A stretch of 64,000 nt of DNA from Thiococcus pfennigii. Lineage in GTDB: Bacteria; Pseudomonadota; Gammaproteobacteria; Chromatiales; Chromatiaceae. Below, piece by piece: positions 32,870 through 41,872 of the stretch. Numbering within the stretch: position 1 is the first letter of the stretch; every line of letters begins with the position of its first letter. The notes below the pieces were generated by a model. It did not search any database. It had not been told where the DNA came from and saw only the letters and a list, made by a program, of their open reading frames with translations. A program made the translations under genes and the position numbers. The stretch covers positions 1-64,000 of the forward strand of contig NZ_NRRW01000010.1 of the NCBI RefSeq assembly GCF_016583835.1, read 5' to 3'.

Positions 32870-34467
32870 CAGGCCGCCGCCGCCACCGGCGGGCGCGTGC
32901 GGCGCTGCGCCGTGAAGAAGAGCTCGACCCGGGTGCCCTCGCCGGGTTCGCTCTCGATGCGCAGCTCGGCCCCGATGCGCCGCGCCCGCTCTTCCATGAT
33001 CGAGAGGCCGATGTGCTCGCCTGGGCGCGCGTCGCGCGTCGGGGCGTTGAAGCCGACCCCGTCGTCCTCGACCAGGATCACATAGGTGCCGCTGGCCTCG
33101 CGGGTCAGGAGGAGCCGGACCATGTGGGCCTGGGCGTGCTTGCGGATGTTCGCCAGGGCCTCCTGGACGATGCGCAGGATCTGGAGCTCCTCGGTCGCGG
33201 TCAGCTCGAAGGGCCGGCAGTTGTCCTGGAAGAAGACGTGCACGCCGGTCTCCTGGCCGAAGCGCTCGGTGAGCTTGGCCAGCGCCGGGACCAGTCCGCG
33301 GCGGTCGAGCGGCGCGCGGAAGCTCGCAAGCAGCTCGCGCAGTTCGGTGTTGGCCTCGTCGAGGCCGTTGCGGATGCGACCCAGATCGCTGTGGGCCTCG
33401 GCCGGGATCGCGCTACCGGCCAGCGAGTCGGCGAGGAGCCGGCACTGGAAGCGCAGGCTGGCCAGCGTCTGGGCGAGCGAGTCGTGCAGCTCGTGGGCGA
33501 GCGAGTTGCGTTCCTCGACGAGCGACAGACGCTGGGTCTCGGCATCGGAGCGGTACTTGGCGACGGCCACCCCGAGGTGATGGCCGACGGTCGCGAGCAG
33601 GTCCTGGATGTCCTCGCGCGCGCGGATGCCCGGCTTGTCGATGACGATGGTGTAGAGGCCGAGCTGCTCGCCGTGATAGTCGAGCGGCACGCTCACGACC
33701 TCGACCTCCTCGCTCGTGAACATGTGTCGTCCATAGAGGCTCGCGCAGAGACGCGCCTCGTTGTCGCAGACGACGTCGCCGGGCGAGAGGGCGGTGCCGC
33801 AGAGGCAGAGATCGACCGGGGCCATGTCCGCATCGTGCACCAGCCTGTCGTCGAGGCCGATCGCGCCGATCAGGCGCTGGTGGCCGTCGGGCATCGTCAG
33901 GCGCACCGTCGCCGCGCAGCCGTTGATCATCTGCTTGAGGACGCGCAGGAAACGCAGCAGCAGGTCTTCGAGGTCCTCGGCCTGGTTGATGGTCGCCGCG
34001 ACGTCGTAGAGGATCTTGAGCGAGGCGGTCTTCTGGGCGAGGCGCTGCGTCTGGCGTGCCACGCGGCTGTCCATCTCCTCGTAGAGCTCGGTGAGCTCCT
34101 CGTTGAGGCTCGCGATGTCGTGGGCCAGGCCGTCGAGGACGCCCATCTCTTGCAGGCCGCGGCTCGCCCCGGGCTCGCCCTGGCAGACCCGGGTGACCGA
34201 GCGGTGCAGCTCGACGAGCGGGCGCAGCAACAGGCGATCGAGCCGCCACGCGATCATGACGACGGCGATCAGGGCGACGACGAGGAAGGGCAGGCCGACG
34301 CGCAGCGGGTCGATTCGCGCCGCGCCGAGGGCATCGAGCAGCAGCGCGGTGATGGCGGCGAGGAGCGCGACGAGGAGCGCCAGCGATGGGGCGATGAGCC
34401 CGGAGGCGGCCAGCAACGGCCAGACCCCGCTGGTCGCGCGTGGGTGGCGGGATGGATCGACGGTCAT
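32869..34467 (-). CDS. NarX-type sensor histidine kinase (HisKA_3)
   Basis: I chose the ATG at 34467 (MTVDPSRHP), giving 532 residues; an upstream extension would run through the terminator of tRNA-Leu. Membrane spans are about 19-43 (LAASGLIAPSLALLVALLAA) and 55-76 (VGLPFLVVALIAVVMIAWRL), then a HAMP-like segment, a coiled coil, a GAF domain (LEDLLLRFLRVLKQMINGCA, VCDNEARLCASLYGRHMF), and the HisKA_3/HATPase module: ERNSLAHELHDSLAQTLASL (His-Asp phospho site), IVQEALANIRKHAQAHMVRL, VEDDGVGFN and GLSIMEERARRIGAEL. The periplasmic loop is very short compared with NarX, so nitrate-type P-box sensing is not evident. It overlaps the regulator gene. Confidence 0.9.
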   Translation of the reverse strand: MTVDPSRHPRATSGVWPLLAASGLIAPSLALLVALLAAITALLLDALGAARIDPLRVGLPFLVVALIAVVMIAWRLDRLLLRPLVELHRSVTRVCQGEPGASRGLQEMGVLDGLAHDIASLNEELTELYEEMDSRVARQTQRLAQKTASLKILYDVAATINQAEDLEDLLLRFLRVLKQMINGCAATVRLTMPDGHQRLIGAIGLDDRLVHDADMAPVDLCLCGTALSPGDVVCDNEARLCASLYGRHMFTSEEVEVVSVPLDYHGEQLGLYTIVIDKPGIRAREDIQDLLATVGHHLGVAVAKYRSDAETQRLSLVEERNSLAHELHDSLAQTLASLRFQCRLLADSLAGSAIPAEAHSDLGRIRNGLDEANTELRELLASFRAPLDRRGLVPALAKLTERFGQETGVHVFFQDNCRPFELTATEELQILRIVQEALANIRKHAQAHMVRLLLTREASGTYVILVEDDGVGFNAPTRDARPGEHIGLSIMEERARRIGAELRIESEPGEGTRVELFFTAQRRTRPPVAAAA

Positions 34468-34575
34468 GTGCAGGTATCCGGCGGCCTCGCCACCTATGGG
34501 CGACGGCTGTACGATAGCAAACCGTCCCGGCCCCTGGAGCGACAATCCGCAAACGGGCCGCATCTTCGCCGAACG

Positions 34576-34610
34576 AAAAAGGGGCGCTGCTCGCGAGCAG
34601 CGCCCCTCTT
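34576..34610 (-). terminator. Rho-independent terminator of tRNA-Leu
   Basis: A perfect 26-bp palindrome spans 34581-34606 (arm GGGGCGCTGCTCG). On the minus strand it is followed by a T-tract (A-tract 34576-34580 on the plus strand). It lies 40 bp beyond the CCA end of the tRNA, so it ends that transcript. Confidence 0.9.
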
Positions 34611-34649
34611 GGATCGTACGGGCCGGGCCTATGCCTGGCCTGTGCAATT

Positions 34650-34736
34650 TGGTGCCGAGGAGAGGACTTGAACCTCCACGAGCTTTCGCCCACTAGTACC
34701 TGAAACTAGCGCGTCTACCACTTCCGCCACCTCGGC
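34650..34736 (-). tRNA. tRNA-Leu (anticodon CAG)
   Basis: On the minus strand the sequence begins GCCGAGGTGGCGGAAGTGG at 34736 and ends with TCCTCGGCACCA at 34650. The acceptor stem GCCGAGG/CCTCGGC is perfect. The D arm has TGGTAGACGC; the anticodon stem GCTAGT/ACTAGT encloses the loop TTCAGGT, giving anticodon CAG, which reads CUG. A long variable arm (GGGCGAAAGCTCG) is present as in class II tRNAs, followed by the T arm GGTTCAAGTCC. CCA is encoded. The total is 87 nt. Confidence 0.97.
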
Positions 34737-34766
34737 AGGTGACTCGTTCGGGCGGGGCCGCGCTGC

Positions 34767-34813
34767 CTCACTAGGATTGCGCCCCCGACCGGAAGGACCG
34801 CAATCCTAGTGAG
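34767..34813. repeat. 15-bp inverted repeat between tRNA-Leu and rnr
   Basis: CTCACTAGGATTGCG (34767-34781) is exactly complementary to 34799-34813, around a 17-nt C/G-rich loop. It lies in the shared upstream region of leftward tRNA-Leu and rightward rnr, 30 bp before the tRNA and 58 bp before rnr. It is not followed by a T-tract, so it is not an obvious terminator; an operator or a 5'-leader hairpin of rnr is possible. Confidence 0.85.
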
Positions 34814-34870
34814 ACAGGGCGGCCTTGTCAAGGGTACACTAACCACCTTTGAGCAGATACGAGCCCAGTT

Positions 34871-37192
34871 GTGGCAAAGCGAAATCGAGACGACAAGACC
34901 CCGAGGGATTTGGATCCCCATCACCAACGCGAAGCGAAGAAGTACGCCAAGCCGATCCCGAGCCGGGAATACATCCAGCAGGTCCTGAAGGAGGCGGGCG
35001 TGCCGCTCGCGTTCGCCGACGTCGCGAGCGCCCTCGCGCTCCAGGACGAGGAGGACCTGCTCGCCCTGGAGCGGCGCCTCGGCGCGATGGTCCGCGATGG
35101 CCAACTGGTGCGCAACCGCCGGGACGCCTTCTGTCTCGTCAACAAGCGCGACCTCATCGTCGGGCGGGTCATCGGCCACCCGGACGGCTTCGGCTTCGTC
35201 AAGCCGGACGACGGCGGCGACGACCTGTATCTCTATCCGAAGGAGATGCGCGCGCTGTTCCACAGTGACCGGGTCGTCGTGCGCGTCACCGGGCAGGACC
35301 GCCGCGGGCGGCTCGAGGCGGCGGTCGTCGAGATCCTCGAGCGCGGTACCCGCACCGTCGTCGGACGGCTCTATCAGGAGAGCGGCGTCGGCTTCGTCAA
35401 GCCCGACAACAAGCGCCTGAACCATTACATCGTCATCCCGCGCGATCGCCTCGATGGGGCCCGGACCGGGCAGATCGTCGTCGCCGAGATCACCGACCAG
35501 CCGACCAAGCATACACAGCCGATCGGGCGCATCCTCGAGGTCCTCGGCGATCACATGGCCCCGGGCATGGAGACGGACATCGCGATCCGCACCCATGACC
35601 TGCCGGTCGCCTGGCCGCCCGAGGTCGAGGCCGAGAGCGCCGCCTTCACGAGCGAGGTGCCCGAGCAGGACAAGGCCGGGCGGACCGACCTGCGCCGGTT
35701 GCCGCTGGTGACGATCGACGGCGCCGACGCGCGCGACTTCGACGACGCCGTCTACTGCGAGCGGACGCCCAAGGGTTGGAAGCTGCTGGTCTGCATCGCC
35801 GACGTCTCGGCCTATGTGGTGCCTGGCTCGGCGCTCGATGTCGAGGCCTTCGCCCGCGGCAACTCGGTCTATTTTCCCGACCGCGTCGTGCCGATGCTGC
35901 CCGAGGTCCTCTCTAACGGCCTCTGCTCGCTGAACCCGCAGGTCGATCGCCTCTGCATGACCTGCGAGCTCTATCTCAGCGACGCCGGCAAGGTGACCCG
36001 CTCGCGCTTCTTCGCCGCGGTGATGCGCTCGCACGCGCGTCTGACCTACGACGAGGTCGCGGCCATGATCGTCGACGGCGACCCCGAGCTCTGCGCCCGC
36101 CATGCCGAGCTCTTGCCGCACCTGCACGAGCTCCATGCCCTGTATCGCGTTCTGCACGCCACCCGCGCCGAGCGCGGCGCGATCGACTTCGATACCACCG
36201 AGACCAAGTTCCAGTTCAACGAACAGGGGCGGATCGAGGCGGTCGTGCCGCTCGTGCGCAACGATGCCCACCGTCTCATCGAAGAGTGCATGTTGGCGGC
36301 CAACGTCGCCGCCGCGCGGCTCTTCGAGCGCAAGCGGATGCCGGCCCTGTACCGCATCCACGAGACGCCGAACGATGAGAAGGTCACCGACCTGCGCGAA
36401 TTCCTCGGCCAGCTCGGCCTGAAGCTGCCCGGGCGCGCGAAGAAGCCGACGACGCAGGACTTCGCGGCCCTGCTCGAGGCGGTCAAGGACCGGCCCGACC
36501 GTCACCTGATCCAGACGGTCCTGCTGCGCTCGATGCAGCAGGCGATGTACAGCTCGGACAATGTCGGCCACTTCGGGCTGGCCTATCCGGCCTACACCCA
36601 TTTTACGTCGCCGATCCGCCGCTATCCGGACCTGATCGTGCACCGGATCATCAAGCACATCCTCGCCGGGGGCACGGCGGCCGACCTCGAGTACTCCAAG
36701 CCGCAGCTCCAAGGGATCGGCGAGCAGTGTTCGGGGACCGAGCGGCGCGCCGACGAGGCGACGCGCGACGCCGAGGCCTGGCTGAAGTGCGAGTTCATGC
36801 AGGACAAGCTCGGCGAGGAGTTCGAGGGCACCATCACGAGCGTCAACTCGTTCGGCCTGTTCGTCGAGCTCGACGACATCTACATCGACGGCCTCGTCCA
36901 CATCACGGCCCTCGACAACGACTACTACCACTTCGATCCGGTCGGGCGGCGCCTGACCGGCGAGCGCACCGGCACCGTCTACCGCCTCGGCGACCGGCTG
37001 CGGGTCAAGCTCGCCGCCGTCAACCTCGACGAGCGCAAGATCGACTTCGTGCTGGCCCCGAGCGGGGCGCAGGGTGGGGCGGCGGCCGGGCGGGGCAAGG
37101 GGAGCGGCAAGGGCCAAGGTGGGAAGGGCCAACCTGGAAAGGGCCAGGGCGAGGCGCCGAGCCGCCGCTCCAGACGGCGCCGCAAGGGCTGA
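34871..37192 (+). CDS. rnr: Ribonuclease R (3'-5' exoribonuclease)
   Basis: A 773-residue RNase R. An N-terminal winged-helix region (SREYIQQVLKEAGVPLAFAD, VASALALQDEEDLLALERRL) is followed by cold-shock domains (GHPDGFGFVKPDDGGDDLYL; GVGFVKPDNKRLNHYI). The RNB catalytic core follows: LVTIDGADARDFDDAVYCER (metal-binding Asp cluster), YFPDRVVPMLPEVLSNGLCS, HETPNDEKV-type text and YAAYTHFTSPIRRYPDLIVH-like text. The S1 domain is LGEEFEGTITSVNSFGLFVE, and a Gly/Lys-rich basic tail closes the chain. It degrades structured RNA in the cytoplasm. A GTG start at 34871 gives VAKRNRDD. rlmB follows after seven bases, the usual gammaproteobacterial pair. Confidence 0.96.
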   Translation: MAKRNRDDKTPRDLDPHHQREAKKYAKPIPSREYIQQVLKEAGVPLAFADVASALALQDEEDLLALERRLGAMVRDGQLVRNRRDAFCLVNKRDLIVGRVIGHPDGFGFVKPDDGGDDLYLYPKEMRALFHSDRVVVRVTGQDRRGRLEAAVVEILERGTRTVVGRLYQESGVGFVKPDNKRLNHYIVIPRDRLDGARTGQIVVAEITDQPTKHTQPIGRILEVLGDHMAPGMETDIAIRTHDLPVAWPPEVEAESAAFTSEVPEQDKAGRTDLRRLPLVTIDGADARDFDDAVYCERTPKGWKLLVCIADVSAYVVPGSALDVEAFARGNSVYFPDRVVPMLPEVLSNGLCSLNPQVDRLCMTCELYLSDAGKVTRSRFFAAVMRSHARLTYDEVAAMIVDGDPELCARHAELLPHLHELHALYRVLHATRAERGAIDFDTTETKFQFNEQGRIEAVVPLVRNDAHRLIEECMLAANVAAARLFERKRMPALYRIHETPNDEKVTDLREFLGQLGLKLPGRAKKPTTQDFAALLEAVKDRPDRHLIQTVLLRSMQQAMYSSDNVGHFGLAYPAYTHFTSPIRRYPDLIVHRIIKHILAGGTAADLEYSKPQLQGIGEQCSGTERRADEATRDAEAWLKCEFMQDKLGEEFEGTITSVNSFGLFVELDDIYIDGLVHITALDNDYYHFDPVGRRLTGERTGTVYRLGDRLRVKLAAVNLDERKIDFVLAPSGAQGGAAAGRGKGSGKGQGGKGQPGKGQGEAPSRRSRRRRKG

Positions 37193-37199
37193 GGGCGCG

Positions 37200-37958
37200 A
37201 TGTCCGAGCGCGATCTCGCCCCGGTGGGGGGGATCCACAGCGTGCGGATCGCGTTGCGCTCGGACGCCGACGCGGTCGCCGAGATCTGGCTCGAGCGCGA
37301 CCGCCGCGACCGCCGGCTGGCCGAGCTCGCCGCCCTCGCCCAGCAGGCCGGGGTCAGGATCCGCCAAGTCGCCCGCGCGGAACTCGATGCCGTCGGCGAC
37401 GGGCTCAATCACCAGGGGGCGCTGGCCTGGGTGCGACCGCGCGCACCGGGGCGCGAGGCCGACCTCGAGGCCATCCTCGCCGCGGCCGCCGGGCCGCCGT
37501 TGCTGCTGATCCTCGACGAGGTCCAGGACCCGCACAACCTCGGGGCCTGCCTGCGCACGGCCGACGCCGCCGGGGTCGACGCCGTCATCGCGCCGCGCGA
37601 CAACGCGGTCGGCCTCACGCCGGTCGTCGTCAAGGTCGCGAGCGGTGCCGCGGCCACCGTGCCCTACATCCAGGTGACGAACCTGGCGCGCACGATGGCG
37701 GCGCTGCAGGCGCGCGGCGTCTGGCTCATCGGTACGGCCGGCGAGGCCGATCAGGCGCTCTTCGACGCCGACTTGACTGGCCCGTTGGCGCTCGTGATGG
37801 GCAGCGAGGGCCGCGGGCTGCGGCGCCTGACCCGCGAACGCTGCGACGGCCTCGTGCGCCTGCCGATGCTCGGTCGGGTCGAGAGCCTGAACGTGTCGGT
37901 CGCCACCGGCATCTGCCTCTACGAGGCGCTGCGCCAGCGCCGCCCGGCCGCACCCTGA
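37200..37958 (+). CDS. rlmB: 23S rRNA (guanosine-2'-O-)-methyltransferase RlmB
   Basis: A 252-residue SpoU-class methyltransferase that modifies G2251 in the peptidyl-transferase loop of 23S rRNA. The N-terminal substrate-binding domain (VGGIHSVRIALRSDADAVAE) leads to the knotted SPOUT domain with motif 1 LLILDEVQDPHNLGACLRTA, motif 2 LALVMGSEGRGLRRLTRERC and motif 3 VESLNVSVATGICLYEALRQ. Length is normal. The ATG at 37200 follows the rnr stop closely and is co-transcribed with it. AGGGCG precedes the start as a modest ribosome site. Confidence 0.94.
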   Translation: MSERDLAPVGGIHSVRIALRSDADAVAEIWLERDRRDRRLAELAALAQQAGVRIRQVARAELDAVGDGLNHQGALAWVRPRAPGREADLEAILAAAAGPPLLLILDEVQDPHNLGACLRTADAAGVDAVIAPRDNAVGLTPVVVKVASGAAATVPYIQVTNLARTMAALQARGVWLIGTAGEADQALFDADLTGPLALVMGSEGRGLRRLTRERCDGLVRLPMLGRVESLNVSVATGICLYEALRQRRPAAP

Positions 37959-37969
37959 GCGCCCTCGAA

Positions 37970-37990
37970 AGATTGCCATCCGGGCAATCT
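37970..37990. other. Short hairpin after rlmB
   Basis: AGATTGCC (37970-37977) pairs with GGCAATCT (37983-37990) around ATCCG, 12 bp beyond the rlmB stop. It shares the ATTGCC/GGCAAT core with the stronger hairpin at 1011-1037. No T-tract follows on the plus strand. Confidence 0.4.
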
Positions 37991-38275
37991 CCTAAAAGGC
38001 GCATCTGCTTCGCCTCATTTTCAGTCGCCTCGGCGACTGGCAATGGCCGGGCGTCCTTGCCGCACTCGGGCACCTTCGATTTCTCAAGGTGCCCCTCAGG
38101 GAAACCCTGATAAATCACGGGAAAATTCCGACGTCCTCGCCGGGTCGAAGGGGGGGACGAATGCCGGCCCCTGTGCCATCCTATAACCGTCGCCAAAGAA
38201 AGGAACCTCACGGATGGGTCCATGTGCAGGGAGCACGCGCAGGGACGCCCCCCCGACCAAGCCCGGCGACAGCAC

Positions 38276-38308
38276 CCCCGCGACAAGGATTGTGGCGGGG
38301 TTTTTTTT
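38276..38308 (+). terminator. Rho-independent terminator, plus strand
   Basis: CCCCGC (38276-38281) pairs with GCGGGG (38295-38300), extended by ACAA/TTGT after one mismatch, with a three-base loop, and is followed by eight Ts (38301-38308). It lies 320 bp after rlmB, further than a normal operon terminator, so it may instead end a small transcript starting in the gap. Confidence 0.85.
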
Positions 38309-38381
38309 GCCCGAATCACCACGCTCGACGACGTCGGTCTTCGTGGATCCCGATCCGTGAAACACGTCGCCCGATCGGTCG

Positions 38382-39683
38382 TCACGACGCGCCCAGTTCG
38401 CCCCGATAGCGGCCGATGGCCTGCGCCAGGTTCCAGGTCAAGAGGGCGTTCGAACCGGCGAAGGCGATGAGCGCCGGCGCCCACAGGGATGGCCAAGGGA
38501 GCGCGACCCCCCCGGCCAGCAGCGCGGTCAGGTGCAGACCCAGTTGGAGGCGGGCGCGCGGCGGGGCGATGATCTCGTGCATCGTCGGGATCCGCCGACC
38601 CGGTCGGGGGTGGCGGGCGCGGGCCTGGTTCAGGTGCAGCCAGACGAGGAAGGGCAGGATCTTGTAGAGCATCCCGTTGATGATCGAGATTGCGAACCCG
38701 ACGACGAAGAGCCACGCGAGCATCAGCGGCCAGGCGGGCTGACGGGCGAGCGCGGGCCAGAGCGAGCCGGTCGCCCAGAGCAGGACCGCGGCGAGCAGGG
38801 CCAGCAGGCCGATCCGCCAGAAGGTCAGGGTGACATCGGCGATGCGCCGGCGCCGCTGCGCCTGGAGCCGTAGTGTGACGAGCGCGAAGGCGGCGAGGGC
38901 CAGCGCGGTCAGGCCCGTCGCGAGCGGGGCCAGCGCGGTCGTCCACGGGGAGGCCGGTCCGGTCTCGGCGATCGTCAGCAGGCCCAACTGGACGAACACG
39001 AACGGGGCATACAGGCGGGCGAAGGCGCGCGGGTATTCCGGCGTCATCTGAAACATCGGTACCACCTGATAGGCGACGCCGGCGATCAGCAGCCCGACCC
39101 AACCGACCAGGCCCCAGGCCAGGTGCAGGTCGGTCATCGTGCGTGGCAGCGGCCAGCCGAGGCCGAGGTGGCCACTCGCCAGCGACGCGCCGAGCAGCAG
39201 GGTCGCGAGCAACGACAGCACCGCCAGCCAGAGGGCGGCGATCGTCGGGCCGCCGGCCGGGCTGCGCGTCAGGCTGACCAGAGCGCTGGCGATGAAGAGC
39301 AGGATGCTACCGACGACCAACCCCCCGCCGAGGCCGACCGCCCAGGGCCGCGTCGCCATCAGCCCCAGTGCGAGCAGGGGCGTGCCGAGCGCGAGCAGGG
39401 CGAAGAGCAGCAGACCGACGACCCGCCCGCGCGGGACCGGCGACCCGGCGACGACCGGCAGCATCTGCTGCATCGCCCCGAACATGACCATCATCGGATA
39501 CCCGAGCACCAGCAGATGGGTAGCGCCGATCAGGGTCGGCGACCAGCGCGACGGCAGGGGCGGTGCGCCGATGATCAGGGCCAGCGCGAACAGGGTCCCG
39601 AACAGCGGCGCCGCGATCATGAAGGGGGTCGGTATCCACAGGGGCGGCGTGCGTTCGAGCGACAGACCCGCGAGGCCCATCAT
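38382..39683 (-). CDS. Multi-pass membrane protein of the hemerythrin/DUF2249 operon
   Basis: A 433-residue inner-membrane protein with about twelve hydrophobic segments. Conserved-looking histidines lie at membrane positions: IGATHLLVLGYPMMVMFGAM (about 53-72), TMTDLHLAWGLVGWVGLLIA and LVWLHLNQARARHP. This pattern resembles heme-copper oxidase subunit I-like or NnrS-like proteins encoded with DUF2249 and hemerythrin genes; I cannot decide between them. Its ATG overlaps the DUF2249 stop by four bases, so it is the third gene of that operon, presumably controlled by the same FNR/DNR-like box. A role in nitric oxide or oxygen handling is inferred from the context. Confidence 0.75.
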   Translation of the reverse strand: MMGLAGLSLERTPPLWIPTPFMIAAPLFGTLFALALIIGAPPLPSRWSPTLIGATHLLVLGYPMMVMFGAMQQMLPVVAGSPVPRGRVVGLLLFALLALGTPLLALGLMATRPWAVGLGGGLVVGSILLFIASALVSLTRSPAGGPTIAALWLAVLSLLATLLLGASLASGHLGLGWPLPRTMTDLHLAWGLVGWVGLLIAGVAYQVVPMFQMTPEYPRAFARLYAPFVFVQLGLLTIAETGPASPWTTALAPLATGLTALALAAFALVTLRLQAQRRRRIADVTLTFWRIGLLALLAAVLLWATGSLWPALARQPAWPLMLAWLFVVGFAISIINGMLYKILPFLVWLHLNQARARHPRPGRRIPTMHEIIAPPRARLQLGLHLTALLAGGVALPWPSLWAPALIAFAGSNALLTWNLAQAIGRYRGELGAS

Positions 39684-39937
39684 GTCGGTGCCTCCGGGAC
39701 CGGGCCGTCGGCACGCCAGATGAGGATCTCGAAGGGGCAGTCGGGCGGCGTGCGCACCCGGTGATCGAAGCCCAAATCGGCCAAGATCGGGTACAGCGGA
39801 AAGGGTTCGCGCCGGTGGCGCAGCCGCAGCAGGTCGCCGGCGGCGAGCGCCGGCAGGGCATCGAGGACGCGCTCCATCGGCTCGGGCGGTGGCAGGTCGC
39901 GGACATCCAGCGTCATGACTCGGGGCGCGTGGGTCAT
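39680..39937 (-). CDS. DUF2249 protein
   Basis: An 85-residue protein: MTHAPRVMTLDVRDLPPPEP, MERVLDALPALAAGDLLRLR, HRREPFPLYPILADLGFDHR, then the end with FEILIWRADGPVP. This is the DUF2249 fold (SirA/TusA-like), which in many denitrifiers is coupled to hemerythrin-type NO/O2 sensors. It overlaps both neighbours by four bases: its ATG with the hemerythrin stop and its stop with the membrane-protein ATG. An alternative start is the second Met (MTLDVRD). Confidence 0.85.
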   Translation of the reverse strand: MTHAPRVMTLDVRDLPPPEPMERVLDALPALAAGDLLRLRHRREPFPLYPILADLGFDHRVRTPPDCPFEILIWRADGPVPEAPT

Positions 39938-40374
39938 CGCGCGAACGCCTGCACCTGATCCAACAGGGCCGCGCGTTGCGGCGCCAGGCAGCGGTCGGCC
40001 AGCGGATAGAGGATCTGTTCCTCCTTGACGTTGTGCAGCTGGATCAGCGTCATCAGGGTCTCCAGGAGGCCGAGGCCGGTGCCCTGGTCGCGCCCCTCGA
40101 CCGCCGCCCGCGCCTCCCCGAGCAGGGCGCGCATCTGCGCGTGCTCGCGCCGCATCACCTCGGTCGGCCCCAGCGTGCCCCCATTGGCCGCCTCGATGGC
40201 CGGGAACAGGATCTCCTCCTCGCGGCCCAGGTGCCGCTCCAGGTCCTGCTCGAAGCGCGCCAGCCGCGCCTCGGCGTCGGCCCACTCATCGGCCGCGACG
40301 GCCGCCTCGAGGTCGGCGAGGCGGTGGTCGCACGCGCGGTGGTCGGTCGTGAAGAAGGTCTCGATCGTCGTCAT
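39934..40374 (-). CDS. Hemerythrin-like (HHE cation-binding) protein
   Basis: A 146-residue four-helix protein with the metal ligands of the HHE family: FFTTDHRACDHRLADLEAAV (first His pair), LERHLGREEEILFPAIEAAN (His/Glu), VMRREHAQMRALLGEA and LIQLHNVKEEQILYPLADRC. Such proteins bind a di-iron site for O2 or NO, and NO repair or sensing is typical when DUF2249 is adjacent. The ATG at 40374 is 58 bp downstream of a TTGAC-N4-GTCAA box, a promoter position typical for FNR/DNR-type activation. It leads a three-gene coupled operon. Confidence 0.9.
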   Translation of the reverse strand: MTTIETFFTTDHRACDHRLADLEAAVAADEWADAEARLARFEQDLERHLGREEEILFPAIEAANGGTLGPTEVMRREHAQMRALLGEARAAVEGRDQGTGLGLLETLMTLIQLHNVKEEQILYPLADRCLAPQRAALLDQVQAFAR

Positions 40375-40432
40375 GGCTTCGGTCTCCGCAGGGTATGGGC
40401 GGGAACCTAGCAGGCGGCGGCGCGGCGCGAAC

Positions 40433-40446
40433 TTGACCTTGGTCAA
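40433..40446 (-). promoter_or_regulatory. FNR/DNR-family binding site before hemerythrin operon
   Basis: TTGACCTTGGTCAA is a perfect inverted half-site pair (TTGAC-N4-GTCAA) matching the FNR/CRP-family consensus TTGAT-N4-ATCAA, in the GAC variant seen for NO-responsive DNR/NNR regulators. It lies 58 bp before the hemerythrin ATG. serS is on the other side, 118 bp away, with its own promoter. Confidence 0.75.
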
Positions 40447-40484
40447 ACGGCGTCCGCCGGGGCGAACGGCCCGCGTCCCTGCCT

Positions 40485-40490
40485 TATAAT
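40485..40490 (+). promoter_or_regulatory. Probable -10 element of serS
   Basis: TATAAT at 40485-40490 stands in an A+T-rich patch (TTATAATGATGATTTTG) within otherwise G+C-rich DNA, 75 bp before serS. A matching -35 is weak (around 40462-40467). Confidence 0.55.
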
Positions 40491-40495
40491 GATGA

Positions 40496-41839
<1,344 letters not shown>

Positions 41840-41872
41840 CGCGTTCCACCCGACCTCCGGGCCGCGTGCCGA

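Larger units (their letters stand above)
37959..38381. other. Intergenic stretch with hairpin and strong orphan terminator
   Basis: This 420-bp gap between rlmB and the convergent membrane-protein gene has no convincing gene. It holds a hairpin at 37970-37990 and a strong rho-independent terminator at 38276-38308. A 48-codon frame with AGGAA before its ATG (38214) runs through the terminator and so is unlikely to be coding. A small RNA ending at 38308 is possible. Confidence 0.5.

Noticed and set aside
34467-34647. N-terminal extension of the NarX-like kinase
   Set aside because: Would be read through the tRNA-Leu terminator, lacks membrane or signal features and a ribosome site; the ATG at 34467 fits the family.
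33013-34671. Long plus-strand open frame antisense to the NarX-like kinase
   Set aside because: Shadow; also runs through the tRNA terminator.
38214-38360. 48-codon frame with AGGAA before the ATG
   Set aside because: It reads through a strong rho-independent terminator and has low-complexity content.
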